A stretch of DNA of 27,815 nucleotides from CAWVWD01 sp965662365 (GCA_965662365.1 CBFIHR010000059.1:1-27815); one strand, 5' to 3'; positions 1 to 8,710 are shown, counted from the first letter of the stretch. Numbers and translations: made by a program. The notes: generated from the sequence alone by a model not told the origin.

Positions 1-516
1 AAACGTATTAATCTCAAAAATGAATTAGATAGAATTTTAAAAGAACATCCTCGATTTAAAGATAGATTTAAGAATGCTAAATTAGATGGAAAAGTTGTTG
101 GTTTTCCGTTGCCGTTAGGTTCTAAAAAACGTCAGATTTCTGGTAAAAACTTTATGTTAATTGGCGATGCGGCGGCATTAATTGACCCGTTGACAGGTGA
201 AGGGATCGGAAATGCGACAATCAGCGGTATTTTCGCAGCCGAACAAGCGAAAAAATGCTTGGAAGCCAATGATTTTTCAGCTGAAACCATGGCGAATTAT
301 GACGAGGCAGTTTATCATAAATTATGGAAAGAATTACAAATTTCACATCGTTTGCAACGGGCGTTTCAGCGTCGTTGGTTATTGAGTGCGGTGTCGGGAA
401 TTGCCGTAAAAAATAAACAATTGGCAGAAATTATCACATCAATTTTTGCTAATGTCGATTTAAAAAAGATGTTTAAAAATCCGTTTTTTATATTTAAGGT
501 GATTTTTAATCGGTAG
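1..516 (+). CDS. Geranylgeranyl-reductase-family flavoprotein, C-terminal part (5' cut by window)
   Basis: The frame is open from base 1 to the TAG at 514-516, so the N-terminal Rossmann half lies outside the window; a TTG at 109 is internal, not a start. The segment at bases 150-220 carries the family's C-terminal FAD-binding signature, FMLIGDAAALIDPLTGEGIG, with the Asp that contacts the flavin ribityl chain. Members of the family reduce isoprenoid double bonds or act as flavin monooxygenases in lipid and quinone metabolism. The C-terminus (NPFFIFKVI) aligns with that of the next gene (NPAFYFKQL), so the two are tandem paralogues. The UbiA-type gene downstream suggests a shared role in prenyl-lipid synthesis. 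The substrate cannot be read from sequence. Confidence 0.85.
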   Translation, partial: KRINLKNELDRILKEHPRFKDRFKNAKLDGKVVGFPLPLGSKKRQISGKNFMLIGDAAALIDPLTGEGIGNATISGIFAAEQAKKCLEANDFSAETMANYDEAVYHKLWKELQISHRLQRAFQRRWLLSAVSGIAVKNKQLAEIITSIFANVDLKKMFKNPFFIFKVIFNR

Positions 517-525
517 ATTGAACTG

Positions 526-558
526 AAACCTGTCAGGTTTTGAAAACCTGACAGGTTT
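526..558. repeat. Perfect 16-bp inverted repeat of an AAACCTGNCAGGTTT unit
   Basis: The arm AAACCTGTCAGGTTTT (526-541) and its exact reverse complement (543-558) are separated by one base. Each arm is itself a dyad (AAACCTG-N-CAGGTTT). The structure sits between the stop at 516 and the start at 586, and no T-run follows it, so it is not an obvious intrinsic terminator for the first gene. The same CTGTCAGGTT core recurs in the terminator at 6724-6759, suggesting a dispersed, terminator-related repeat. Confidence 0.85.
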
Positions 559-585
559 ATTACGTAAAATTCGTAACAAAAAACC

Positions 586-1785
586 ATGAAAGAAACACAA
601 GTTTGCATTGTTGGTGCTGGACCTGCTGGTTTATCGGCAGCGATGAATCTTAATCAATTAGGGATTAATTGCGTACTGGTCGATAAAGCAACTTTTCCGA
701 GAGACAAGGTCTGTGGTGAATGTTTTGATGGGCATGTTTTTCATGTTTTGCGACGACTTGACCCAAATTATGTAGAAGAAATGCACAATAAAGGCATCTT
801 ATTAAAAAGTTGGGATTACTGGTTTGGTGATGAATATGGCAGAAAATTAAAAACAAGTTTTGATACCAATGCAACCCCTCGAATCTTAACAAAACGTACA
901 GATTTCGATACATTCTTGATTAATAAAATCAAAGAAATGCCACACGTCGAAGTGATGGAAAATATCAATATTGCTTCGGTCGAACAGGTTGAAGACGGAA
1001 CAATTCTAACAACAAAAGATGGCCGGACAACAATCAAAACACAAGTAACAATCGGCGCTTCGGGAGCAACTTCTAAGTTTTTTAATAAAATCACAGAAAA
1101 GAAAAAACGAGAGGGCGATACATATAATTTCGTTCGAGCGTATTTCAAAAATGTCGGTACAATTCCAAATAACGAGGTGGTCTTTCATATCTTTTACGAG
1201 CCAATGATTGTACTATATATTTGTCCGTTACCAAACGGAATCGTCAGCGTGGAAGTTGGTGTAAAAAAGTCAGAAGGCAAAAAGTATAATGTCAACTTAC
1301 GTGAAAAACTGTTTGAATTATTAAAAACTTACGAGCCAGTTATTCATCGTTTCCGACATGCAGAATTGACGGAAAAGGTAAAAGGTGCTTCGATTCAATT
1401 GTCTTACAAAAAAGCCAAAATCTCTGGCAAACGATTTATGTTAGCTGGTGCTGCGGCTCAATCCGTTCATCCGGTCACCGGTTATGGAGCAGGTCACGCC
1501 ATGGCAGCCGGTGAAATCGCTGCAAAAATAGCTCAACAAGCTATTGATAATCAACGATTTGACGCAAAGTTCTTAAAAAAATACGATAAGATGATTTATA
1601 AAAAATTGGGTAATGAAATTTTATTAAGTCAAATTATAACCTATATTTTCGATCATCCAAAAACCTGTTTGCCAATACTGTTTAAAGTCGGCGGATCTAT
1701 AACGGATTTGCTAACGCACGAAGATTTTTCACAAGAATTTTTGAATCCTGCATTTTATTTCAAACAGCTGACGGCAAACGGCTAA
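586..1785 (+). CDS. Geranylgeranyl-reductase-family FAD-dependent oxidoreductase
   Basis: This is a full-length 399-aa flavoprotein of the geranylgeranyl reductase / para-hydroxybenzoate hydroxylase fold. The N-terminal dinucleotide motif GAGPAG lies at residues 10-15 and is followed by the acidic end of beta-2 (LVDKATFPRDKVCGE), which is typical of the family. Residues ~284-304 hold the second FAD motif, but as FMLAGAAAQSVHPVTGYGAG: the usual GD has become GA, while the tandem paralogue upstream keeps GDAA. The gene starts at ATG 586, 27 bp after a perfect inverted repeat, and is followed closely by the UbiA-type gene, probably as one unit. Expected role: reduction or oxidation of a prenyl chain or prenyl quinone. 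The lost Asp makes altered cofactor binding or function possible. Confidence 0.85.
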   Translation: MKETQVCIVGAGPAGLSAAMNLNQLGINCVLVDKATFPRDKVCGECFDGHVFHVLRRLDPNYVEEMHNKGILLKSWDYWFGDEYGRKLKTSFDTNATPRILTKRTDFDTFLINKIKEMPHVEVMENINIASVEQVEDGTILTTKDGRTTIKTQVTIGASGATSKFFNKITEKKKREGDTYNFVRAYFKNVGTIPNNEVVFHIFYEPMIVLYICPLPNGIVSVEVGVKKSEGKKYNVNLREKLFELLKTYEPVIHRFRHAELTEKVKGASIQLSYKKAKISGKRFMLAGAAAQSVHPVTGYGAGHAMAAGEIAAKIAQQAIDNQRFDAKFLKKYDKMIYKKLGNEILLSQIITYIFDHPKTCLPILFKVGGSITDLLTHEDFSQEFLNPAFYFKQLTANG

Positions 1786-1792
1786 CGGTATA

Positions 1793-1832
1793 AAACCACT
1801 AAAACTACTAAAACCACTGAAACTACTAAAAC
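1793..1832 (+). repeat. 9-bp tandem repeat AAAACYACT, about 4.5 copies
   Basis: The units AAAACCACT, AAAACTACT, AAAACCACT and GAAACTACT are followed by AAAAC. The array lies directly between the flavoprotein stop and the UbiA gene and is in frame with UbiA, where it would read as alternating KPL/KLL. A related array sits at the 5' end of the arsC-like gene (16127-16148), and a short remnant lies at 25360-25378. Confidence 0.85.
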
Positions 1833-1870
1833 AATATCTATCCTTCCTACGTTTTCCGAACCTCGTCATC

Positions 1871-2758
1871 GTGGCCCTGACGCAATATCTTATGCGATAT
1901 TGCACGCTTTATTTGTTTACGGACGAACCGGTTTTCACCGAATTTGACTTTTTTATCATGGTCTTGGCGACAATGATTGTCGCTGCCGGTGGCTATATTA
2001 TTAACGATATTTACGATTATCCAATTGATAAAATTAATAAACCTAAAAAGACTTTTATCAATAATTTAATTTCAGAACGGAGTGCATGGTACAGCTACGG
2101 TTTGACGAATATTTTAGTTATTTTGGCAGGTCTTTATTTCTATATTCGGACTGGCTGGAAAGCGTCGTATTTGTATCCAATTATTGGGATTTCGATGTTG
2201 TGGCTATATTCTTATCAATTGAAAAAGTCGATTTTATTGGGAAATTTGACAGTAGCTTTATTTTGTGCCTTTGTTCCGTTTATGGTTTATGTGCCTGAAG
2301 CGACAATTACTTTTCCTGAATACGAATTGGTTCGTAATTTTCAGGTTGGCACAAGCGATCCGATGTACAACGTCTTTGCGGCTTATGCGATGTTTGCATT
2401 TCTATCGACTTTTTATCGAGAAATTGTGAAAGATATTGAGGATAAAGATGGCGATGCTGCCTATGGTGCAAAAACGTTACCGATCGTTTTTGGGGTGAAA
2501 GCGGCTAAAATTACAGCAGTTTTGATGGCCTTTGTTTTGATTTACTTCATCGGTTTTGTCATTAGTTGGGAAAGTCGTTTTGGGAGTATTGTTCGTGTCG
2601 GTTATGCCGTTATTTTTATTTTGATTCCTATTTTGTACTCGCTTTATCGGCTATTTTTGGCGAAAGCCAAAGATGATTTTCATCAAATATCACAAATTAT
2701 AAAAGTCGTTATGTTAACAGGTTTGTTGTATTTGGTGGTGTTTTATGTTACGAGTTGA
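1871..2758 (+). CDS. UbiA-family prenyltransferase (membrane)
   Basis: This is an integral-membrane aromatic/glycerol prenyltransferase. It has the first Asp-rich motif NDIYDYPID (N45, D46, D49, D53 from the GTG) and a second Mg-prenyl-diphosphate motif in KDIEDKDGD, set among about eight to nine hydrophobic helices. Homologues include (S)-2,3-di-O-geranylgeranylglyceryl phosphate synthase and menaquinone prenyltransferases; the acceptor cannot be decided here. GTG at 1871 is the first conventional start, but the frame is open from 1772 and the preceding codons encode YLSFLRFPNLVIV, which resembles the conserved first helix of the family. The true start is therefore probably upstream, within or before the 9-bp repeat, where only ATA (1790) and CTG (1817) are near-start codons. 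The gene follows two prenyl-reductase-like flavoproteins. Confidence 0.85.
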   Translation: MALTQYLMRYCTLYLFTDEPVFTEFDFFIMVLATMIVAAGGYIINDIYDYPIDKINKPKKTFINNLISERSAWYSYGLTNILVILAGLYFYIRTGWKASYLYPIIGISMLWLYSYQLKKSILLGNLTVALFCAFVPFMVYVPEATITFPEYELVRNFQVGTSDPMYNVFAAYAMFAFLSTFYREIVKDIEDKDGDAAYGAKTLPIVFGVKAAKITAVLMAFVLIYFIGFVISWESRFGSIVRVGYAVIFILIPILYSLYRLFLAKAKDDFHQISQIIKVVMLTGLLYLVVFYVTS

Positions 2759-3141
2759 CAAGAAGTAAACGTCGTTTGCGGCATCATTCCTGAATCAAAT
2801 CAGATAACTCTCATTTTTTTACATAAAACTTATTCTTGCGGCTTTTAATAACAAAGATTAAGATTACCCTAAAATTTTGTAATTCTATTCAACTCTGTTT
2901 ATATTTGTTAGCCTTTCATGTAGTAATATATCATTTGATGAAAAATATCAAATTAGCAAATTCAACACAAAAAAAGTAACTTGCAAAATCGTTAGCGTTA
3001 GCATTATTGAACTAATAAAGATCAACCCTTAAACTATTTATAAAAAATTACTTGATAAAGGTGCCACAATGACTTAAAATTAACGATTGGTAACTTTCCA
3101 ACTTTTATTCAAAAAATAACTCAATCAATACAATATATTTT
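2759..3141. other. Intergenic region with promoter, no gene seen
   Basis: This is 383 bp of AT-rich sequence between the UbiA gene and the TraB/GumN gene. I found no convincing small ORF or RNA gene. It holds one good promoter match (separate entry), which would give a leader of about 230 nt. Confidence 0.6.
2877..2907 (+). promoter_or_regulatory. Bacteroidota-type promoter, TTG-N20-TATATTTG
   Basis: A TTG at 2877-2879 and TATATTTG at 2900-2907 match the Bacteroidota sigma-ABfr consensus (TTG, ~20 nt, TAnnTTTG). It would drive the TraB/GumN gene from about 2914, with a long 5' UTR. Confidence 0.5.
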
Positions 3142-6100
3142 ATGAAAAACATACTGCTTTGTCTGGCTATTTTATTGACCAGCATGACTTATGCACAGAA
3201 TGACATCAAATATGAAGGTCTTTTGTGGGAAATCACAGGAAATGGTTTAGAAAAACCTTCCTACCTCTACGGTACGATGCACGTTAGCCGTAAAATTGCT
3301 TTTAATTTAGATGATATTTTCTTTGAAGCCTTGAACCAGGCTGATATGGTTGCTGTGGAGTCAATGCCAGATAACTGGTTGGATGATTTATTCAAACGTG
3401 GAGAAATCGGCTACGGTGGAAGCATGAGAGGTAGTAATTATGATTATTATATCGGCAATAATGGTGGTTTTTATTCGACTATTTTTAATATGAATTTTCC
3501 GAATAAAAGTGACATCATTACAGGAATGTTTGGTCAATATAACTTGATAAATGGTTTATTGTATCGGAGTGAAGGCATGGCAGACTTTGAAGAAGATACC
3601 TACCTTGATATGTTTATTTATCAGACTGGTAAGCGATTTAACAAGGGTACGTTTAGTTTAGAAAGTAGCGAGGAATCAAGAGATTTAGTAGATAAAGCGA
3701 TGAAAGATGCTCGCAAAAAAGAGATTGATGATTGGTTAAAGGATATGATTGAAAAGAGGAATACGAGTATGTTTGATATTCTTCAAGATGCGTATCGGGA
3801 TAGAAATATTGGTTTGATTGATTCCCTAAATCGAGCGATGTACACCGATCATTATATGAAATACATGTTGTTTAAACGCAACGAAAACATGGTCGATTCG
3901 ATGGAAACGTTGATGAAAAACGGTTCTTTGTTTGCTGGTGTCGGGGCCGCACATTTGCCCGGTGATGATGGTATGATTGATATGTTAATTAAACGGGGTT
4001 ATAGCTTAAAACCTATTTATTCAGAGCAAACAGAAAAAGGAAAAGCTTTGAAAACAAAGTTTGAAACTAATTTTATCACTAAAGCCTACTCGCCTCAGAC
4101 AACAGCCGACGGTTTTATGACTTTAAATACTCCGAATAAATTATACGAACTTTATGCTGACGGTGGAAGTTTTGCGATTGCACCCGATTTTGATAACGGT
4201 TCGTACATCACGATTGCCCGATTATATTCTTACAATTCTCTTCGTAAACGCAGCGAACAATTGACGGAAAAAGATTTGGAAAAACTCTTATTTGAGTTTA
4301 TTCCTGGTGATATTATCACTAAAAAAGTATTGGATCAACCTTACCCAGGTTTTGATATTAAGAACAAAACGAAGACGGGTAATTATCAACGTTATTTGTT
4401 TTATGTGACACCGATTGAGATTATCATTATCAAAATGGATGGTAAGCAAGAGTTTGTAAAACGAGAAAGTGATAAGGTTTTTTCTTCTTTAAAACTAAAT
4501 GTAAAAGACAAAAGAACCGTCGCCTCTGATTTTAATGGTTTTGAGGTCGAAATGCCAGGTTATACGATTACGAATAATACAAAATATAGTGGAAAACGAT
4601 TCGTACAAGCTTATAACGAGAACAGCGATTATGCGTTTCTAATGGAAAATTACTTTAACAGTATTAATTATATCGAGGAAGATTCTTTCGAATTGGCTTA
4701 TATAATGGAAAAGTTCTGTGAGAATTTAGAAACAGAATTAGACGAGAACAGCCGTTTTGTTGACGGTCAAGTCCCTGCGTTTTATGGTCATACGATTTTG
4801 GATTCAGCAGAAGATAAACGCCTGTATTTGAATACACAGTTGTTGGGTGGAAGGTATTATTTGATGGGATACATTGGTGAAGAAAAAGCGGCTAATGACT
4901 TTTTCAAAACGGTTAAAATTACACAATTCAGCAACTATACACAAGACTTTGAAGAACAGGTTGATACCAATTTATTCTTTACGGTGAAAGCACCGGATAA
5001 TAATATGTCTTCTGATTATTACTCTCCGTATTATCGTAAAAACGATGATAAAAAAAGTTACGAAGCATACAGCAAAGAACAAATTTATGCGACAAAATCA
5101 AACGAGAGTATTTTTATTAATTTAAAGAAATTTCACGATTGGTTTACAGAAGATCACATTGATAGTTTGTGGATTAATAAAGAGCGTAGTTTCAAAGAAA
5201 AAGGTTTTGAATTATCTAATTCAAAGAAATTTGAAGTCGATAGTACTTACTACTTTGAGGGCTTATTGACGAGAGCAAAAAGTCATCGTGCCGTGAAGTT
5301 TAAATATATTCAGAAAGATGGCTGTTTGTATAGTTTATCAACATTAATTCATCAAGGAGTAGAATTAAGTCCGTTTGTAGATACGTTTTTCCAAACCTTT
5401 ACACCAAAAGATACCGTACTTGGAATTAGTCCTTTTCTGGATAAAAGTGAAGCCTATCTTACCGCTATCGAGAATCAAGATTCAATTTTGTTGAACTCTA
5501 GGGATTATGTGGACATCAATGAAGCACATTTCGAAAAAGCGAAAAAGCTATTTTTAGAAAAAGAATATGACGATGATTGGAAGTTTATAAAAGATATTTT
5601 ATTGACAGAAATTTGCGAAATGGATTACGAAGAGACGTTGCCGTTTTTGACAAAATTATACCTTGATTCTTATGGAAATTCGAATTATCAAGTACAGATT
5701 TTACGTCGATTAATCTGGGAACAGTCAAAAGCATCGGCTGCAAAAGTCATTGAATTGATGGAACAGGATTTACCTATCAATGAAGAAGGCGGTGGCTTCT
5801 TATGGCATTTGACAGATTCTGCAAAGATTGCGAATCCGTTAGTACACGATTTGTTAGAATATGCCAGTATTCCTGATTATAAGTATGATATTCAAAATAT
5901 TATCGCTCAGCTGGTGACGCACGAAGGATTAAATCCTAAGAAGTACAGAAAGTTCAAAAAACAATATTTGAATGAAGCCAGAATTGAGCTGAAACGTGCC
6001 GTCGGTAAGCAAAGCCAAACAAAAGACGATAACGATTATTACTACGATAATTATAATACGAATCTTGCGTTGAACCGATATGTGGAACTATTGTATCCAT

Positions 6101-6687
6101 TCAAAAAAGATGCGAAAATAAAAGCATTTTTAGAGGATGTTGCAAAGTTAGACAATCCAGAAGTTCAATATAATTTGATTCGCTTACAATTAATCAAAAA
6201 ACTTCCTGTTGACAAAAAGGCTTTATTAAAATTAGCAGAAGACAAGAAAAAACGCTTTAGTATTTATTCATTATTACGTAAATATGAAGCCTTGGATTTG
6301 ATGCCTGACAGCCTAAAATCTAAAGCGATTTTGGCACAAGATTTCTTATCCAACGAGAGTTACTACGGTGATGAAATCGATACATTTTATCATATCAAAA
6401 CAGAAACGGTGGAAATCAGCGGTGTTGACCACGAAGTTTTGTATTTTTATAAGAAAACTACTCGTGAAAATTCCTATTACGATGAAGATAAAGAAAAGGA
6501 AACGATCATAGCATTGACTTGGGAACCTGGCAAAAAAATCAATTCGTACAACTACTTTAATATTGACCAAGAAAAAGAGGACGACGAAACCATCGAGGAA
6601 GTTATCAAAGATTTACGGAAAAAAATACAGTTGAGAGATAGAAGACATATCAGTAACTATAACAGTTATGGTTATGAAACTTTCTAA
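3142..6687 (+). CDS. Large secreted TraB/GumN-family protein
   Basis: This 1181-aa protein has an N-terminal signal peptide (MKNILLCLAILLTSMTYAQ). Residues ~27-300 form a TraB/GumN domain: the N-terminal GTMH signature is at 44-47 and the partner signature VGAAHLPG is near 267-274, both characteristic of this Tiki-like putative metalloprotease fold. Family members are usually only ~290-350 aa. Here another ~880 residues follow: mixed beta/alpha segments to about residue 790, then an alpha-helical, HEAT-like stretch and an Asp/Glu/Tyr-rich C-terminus. I recognise no second named domain. Gram-negative export to periplasm or outer membrane is likely. The gene appears monocistronic, with its own promoter and a terminator at 6724. 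Catalytic activity is inferred from the family only. Confidence 0.85.
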   Translation: MKNILLCLAILLTSMTYAQNDIKYEGLLWEITGNGLEKPSYLYGTMHVSRKIAFNLDDIFFEALNQADMVAVESMPDNWLDDLFKRGEIGYGGSMRGSNYDYYIGNNGGFYSTIFNMNFPNKSDIITGMFGQYNLINGLLYRSEGMADFEEDTYLDMFIYQTGKRFNKGTFSLESSEESRDLVDKAMKDARKKEIDDWLKDMIEKRNTSMFDILQDAYRDRNIGLIDSLNRAMYTDHYMKYMLFKRNENMVDSMETLMKNGSLFAGVGAAHLPGDDGMIDMLIKRGYSLKPIYSEQTEKGKALKTKFETNFITKAYSPQTTADGFMTLNTPNKLYELYADGGSFAIAPDFDNGSYITIARLYSYNSLRKRSEQLTEKDLEKLLFEFIPGDIITKKVLDQPYPGFDIKNKTKTGNYQRYLFYVTPIEIIIIKMDGKQEFVKRESDKVFSSLKLNVKDKRTVASDFNGFEVEMPGYTITNNTKYSGKRFVQAYNENSDYAFLMENYFNSINYIEEDSFELAYIMEKFCENLETELDENSRFVDGQVPAFYGHTILDSAEDKRLYLNTQLLGGRYYLMGYIGEEKAANDFFKTVKITQFSNYTQDFEEQVDTNLFFTVKAPDNNMSSDYYSPYYRKNDDKKSYEAYSKEQIYATKSNESIFINLKKFHDWFTEDHIDSLWINKERSFKEKGFELSNSKKFEVDSTYYFEGLLTRAKSHRAVKFKYIQKDGCLYSLSTLIHQGVELSPFVDTFFQTFTPKDTVLGISPFLDKSEAYLTAIENQDSILLNSRDYVDINEAHFEKAKKLFLEKEYDDDWKFIKDILLTEICEMDYEETLPFLTKLYLDSYGNSNYQVQILRRLIWEQSKASAAKVIELMEQDLPINEEGGGFLWHLTDSAKIANPLVHDLLEYASIPDYKYDIQNIIAQLVTHEGLNPKKYRKFKKQYLNEARIELKRAVGKQSQTKDDNDYYYDNYNTNLALNRYVELLYPFKKDAKIKAFLEDVAKLDNPEVQYNLIRLQLIKKLPVDKKALLKLAEDKKKRFSIYSLLRKYEALDLMPDSLKSKAILAQDFLSNESYYGDEIDTFYHIKTETVEISGVDHEVLYFYKKTTRENSYYDEDKEKETIIALTWEPGKKINSYNYFNIDQEKEDDETIEEVIKDLRKKIQLRDRRHISNYNSYGYETF

Positions 6688-6723
6688 AAAGGCTGTTAAA
6701 TCCAGGAAAGTTATTTGAAATTC

Positions 6724-6760
6724 AACCTGATAGATTTATAGAATCTGTCAGGTTTTTTTA
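6724..6760 (+). terminator. Rho-independent terminator of the TraB/GumN gene
   Basis: AACCTGATAGATT (6724-6736) and AATCTGTCAGGTT (6742-6754) form a 13-bp stem with one G-U pair and a 5-nt loop, followed by seven Ts. The stem is related to the CTGTCAGGTT repeat at 526-558. It separates the convergent TraB and restriction genes. Confidence 0.9.
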
Positions 6761-6771
6761 TTAAAAAATAT

Positions 6772-7620
6772 CTATTGATTAGAATAAAATCGTATCAATT
6801 TACAATCAATCAAATCCACAGGATTATTTGGATTTTGAACTTTCACATCGTCTATTTTAAAATTATCTCGTTCTATATTTTCAACCCTCTGACGACTTTC
6901 TTCGGGGAAAGAAAGATATTTTTCAGTCGGAATAATCGTGACTAATTCAAAGCGATGATTAGTCGGCTGATGCAAATAATCAAATACTTTTCTTGGATTT
7001 AAAATCTGCCACATTCCTCGGATTCTCAAGCTTGCAATGCCTAAACTGTCAACCCTATTGATCCTTCCAAGTTCTTTCGTTTCCGAAAATTCCACATCCG
7101 AAATAGACGTAATTCCTGCGGAAATCGTAGTTTTGATACGCTGATAAGTAGCCGGTTGAGCCGCATAAATATGTCCGTAAACGAACCAGAGCGAGTGTAA
7201 TCGAGTATCCGAAACATGCCCAACGGCATAAATCAGATCTTTTTGTGTCCAGCTTTCACACTTTTTAGAATCTTCCGTCAGCATCGGATTATCTGTCCGC
7301 AAATCTGCTTTTGGATAAGAACTATTTAAGGAAATCGGATTATTGGCTTTTTGAGTTTTTTTGACTTCAACGGCATCACCGCCTCTAATCATCAAATCTG
7401 GCGGATTATTTTTACTTCCTAACCATGAAAATAACAGGTTATACGCCTGCATTCTCACTAAGACATTTTCCTCTTCTAAAGTATTTGCGAAAGCATCTTT
7501 AATATAACTTTCGAGAGCTTCCCCCATACTGTTCGCCCGATTTCGACCTTTGTACAAAGCTCGAATCTCGAAGTTTTCGTGTTCTATGATATTACGGATA
7601 GCATGTAGAAGATTCGTCAT
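6772..7620 (-). CDS. Type II restriction endonuclease, NgoPII family (predicted GGCC)
   Basis: This 282-aa protein resembles R.NgoPII in several places: an N-terminal NRAN...GEALE segment, the nuclease core NPPDLMIRGGDAVEVKK, and the downstream blocks SSYPKADL, FSETKELGRINRVD and LRIRGMW. The core fits PD-(D/E)XK catalysis, with D75, E85 and K87 counted from the ATG. NgoPII cleaves GGCC; specificity here is inferred from family similarity and from the neighbouring NgoPII-like methyltransferase. I chose ATG 7620: the longer frame starts at a TTG (7635) only 9 bp after the methyltransferase stop and adds just MGRKN. The gene is co-directional with and 24 bp downstream of the methyltransferase, so the protective gene is transcribed first. 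Confidence 0.9.
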   Translation of the reverse strand: MTNLLHAIRNIIEHENFEIRALYKGRNRANSMGEALESYIKDAFANTLEEENVLVRMQAYNLLFSWLGSKNNPPDLMIRGGDAVEVKKTQKANNPISLNSSYPKADLRTDNPMLTEDSKKCESWTQKDLIYAVGHVSDTRLHSLWFVYGHIYAAQPATYQRIKTTISAGITSISDVEFSETKELGRINRVDSLGIASLRIRGMWQILNPRKVFDYLHQPTNHRFELVTIIPTEKYLSFPEESRQRVENIERDNFKIDDVKVQNPNNPVDLIDCKLIRFYSNQ

Positions 7621-7644
7621 GTTTTTTCTGCCCAAGGTTTTGCC

Positions 7645-8679
7645 TTATGTTAGTACTTTTGCCCTTTCAGAGCTTTGGATTTTATTTTTAGAATGATTGA
7701 TTTGTGTTTTGATACTGTTGGCTAAAAACTTGGCTAAATTGACAGGAACAGCATTACCTATCATTTTGTAACCGGCAGCGACTTTTTTATAATGAAAAAT
7801 AAAATCGTCTGGAAATGTCTGAATTCTTGCACATTCTCGCACACTTAATCGACGATATAAGTTTTCTTTTCCTGGTTTAAAAATCCGTTTGTTTCGTTCT
7901 ATGGACGGCATTTTTGGAGCTTGAGGATGAATCGGAGCATGTCGGCCACCCGCTTGAATGGTGAACGATTGTTCGTCCCAGCTTCGCACTCGATTTCTCG
8001 ACATAAACATCGAAGAAAATCCACCAATCATATATTCGTGATTTGGAATTTTACAGGCTTCCCCGTTCGTATAATTTTTCTCCTTGGCAGGAATAGCCAG
8101 ATGCTGCAAATCCCCGATAGCGTCCGCCAATGAAACTTTCGGAAAAGTCGTATTAGGAAATTGATATTTAAATCCTAAATCTTTGCGGATCCCAATAAAA
8201 AACACCCGCTTTCGATCTTGTGGCACATTATAATCGGAGGCATTCAACATTTTGAACGACAACTCATAACCAATACCAGCATTAACGAATAATTGCTTGA
8301 TATTTTCTAAAGCTTCATTATGCCTTACCGATAGCATGCCGCTGACATTTTCTGCTAAGAAAAACTTGGGCTGTTTCGCATCTAATATTCTAATAAAATC
8401 ATAAAATAACTGCCCACGCTTATCTTGAATACCTCGCAACGCTCCCGCTTCACTCCAACTTTGACAAGGCGGACCTCCGATAATTCCGTCACAATCAGGA
8501 ACTTCCTCCGCTTCTACATTCGTAATACTTCGTCTATCAAGCGTTGTATGTTGATGATTCGCTTCGTAAGTTTCCCAAATATCCTTATCGTACTCATTCG
8601 CCCAAACAACGTCAAACCCTGCGTTTTGAAACCCAAGATCTAATCCACCAGCACCAGCAAAGAATGAAACTACCTTCAT
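7645..8679 (-). CDS. DNA (cytosine-5) methyltransferase, M.NgoPII-like
   Basis: This 344-aa C5-cytosine methyltransferase has the motifs in canonical order: I (SFFAGAGGLDLGF, S-adenosylmethionine binding), IV (GGPPCQSW, catalytic Cys72), VI (ENVSGML), VIII (QDRKRVFFIGIR), IX (RLSVRECARIQTFPDDF) and X (GNAVPVNLAKFLA). The N-terminal block WANEYDKDIWETYEANH is a hallmark of the M.NgoPII group, whose members modify GGCC. ATG 8679 is preferred because it starts exactly at the conserved MKVVSFFAGAGG; the frame extends to 8724, but the extra 15 residues look like leader sequence. It forms a complete restriction-modification operon with the downstream endonuclease. Confidence 0.92.
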   Translation of the reverse strand: MKVVSFFAGAGGLDLGFQNAGFDVVWANEYDKDIWETYEANHQHTTLDRRSITNVEAEEVPDCDGIIGGPPCQSWSEAGALRGIQDKRGQLFYDFIRILDAKQPKFFLAENVSGMLSVRHNEALENIKQLFVNAGIGYELSFKMLNASDYNVPQDRKRVFFIGIRKDLGFKYQFPNTTFPKVSLADAIGDLQHLAIPAKEKNYTNGEACKIPNHEYMIGGFSSMFMSRNRVRSWDEQSFTIQAGGRHAPIHPQAPKMPSIERNKRIFKPGKENLYRRLSVRECARIQTFPDDFIFHYKKVAAGYKMIGNAVPVNLAKFLANSIKTQINHSKNKIQSSERAKVLT

Positions 8680-8710
8680 ATTTTTAAAAAATGGTTTTTT
8701 GAAAAATCCA

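Noticed and set aside
816..1148. Antisense ORF of 110 aa within the flavoprotein gene
   Set aside because: It lies wholly within a well-supported gene, has no recognisable domain, and reflects codon bias of the real frame; other such overlapping ORFs were dropped for the same reason.
7621..7635. TTG 7635 as start of the restriction endonuclease
   Set aside because: ATG 7620 is available, better placed after the methyltransferase stop, and matches the family N-terminus.
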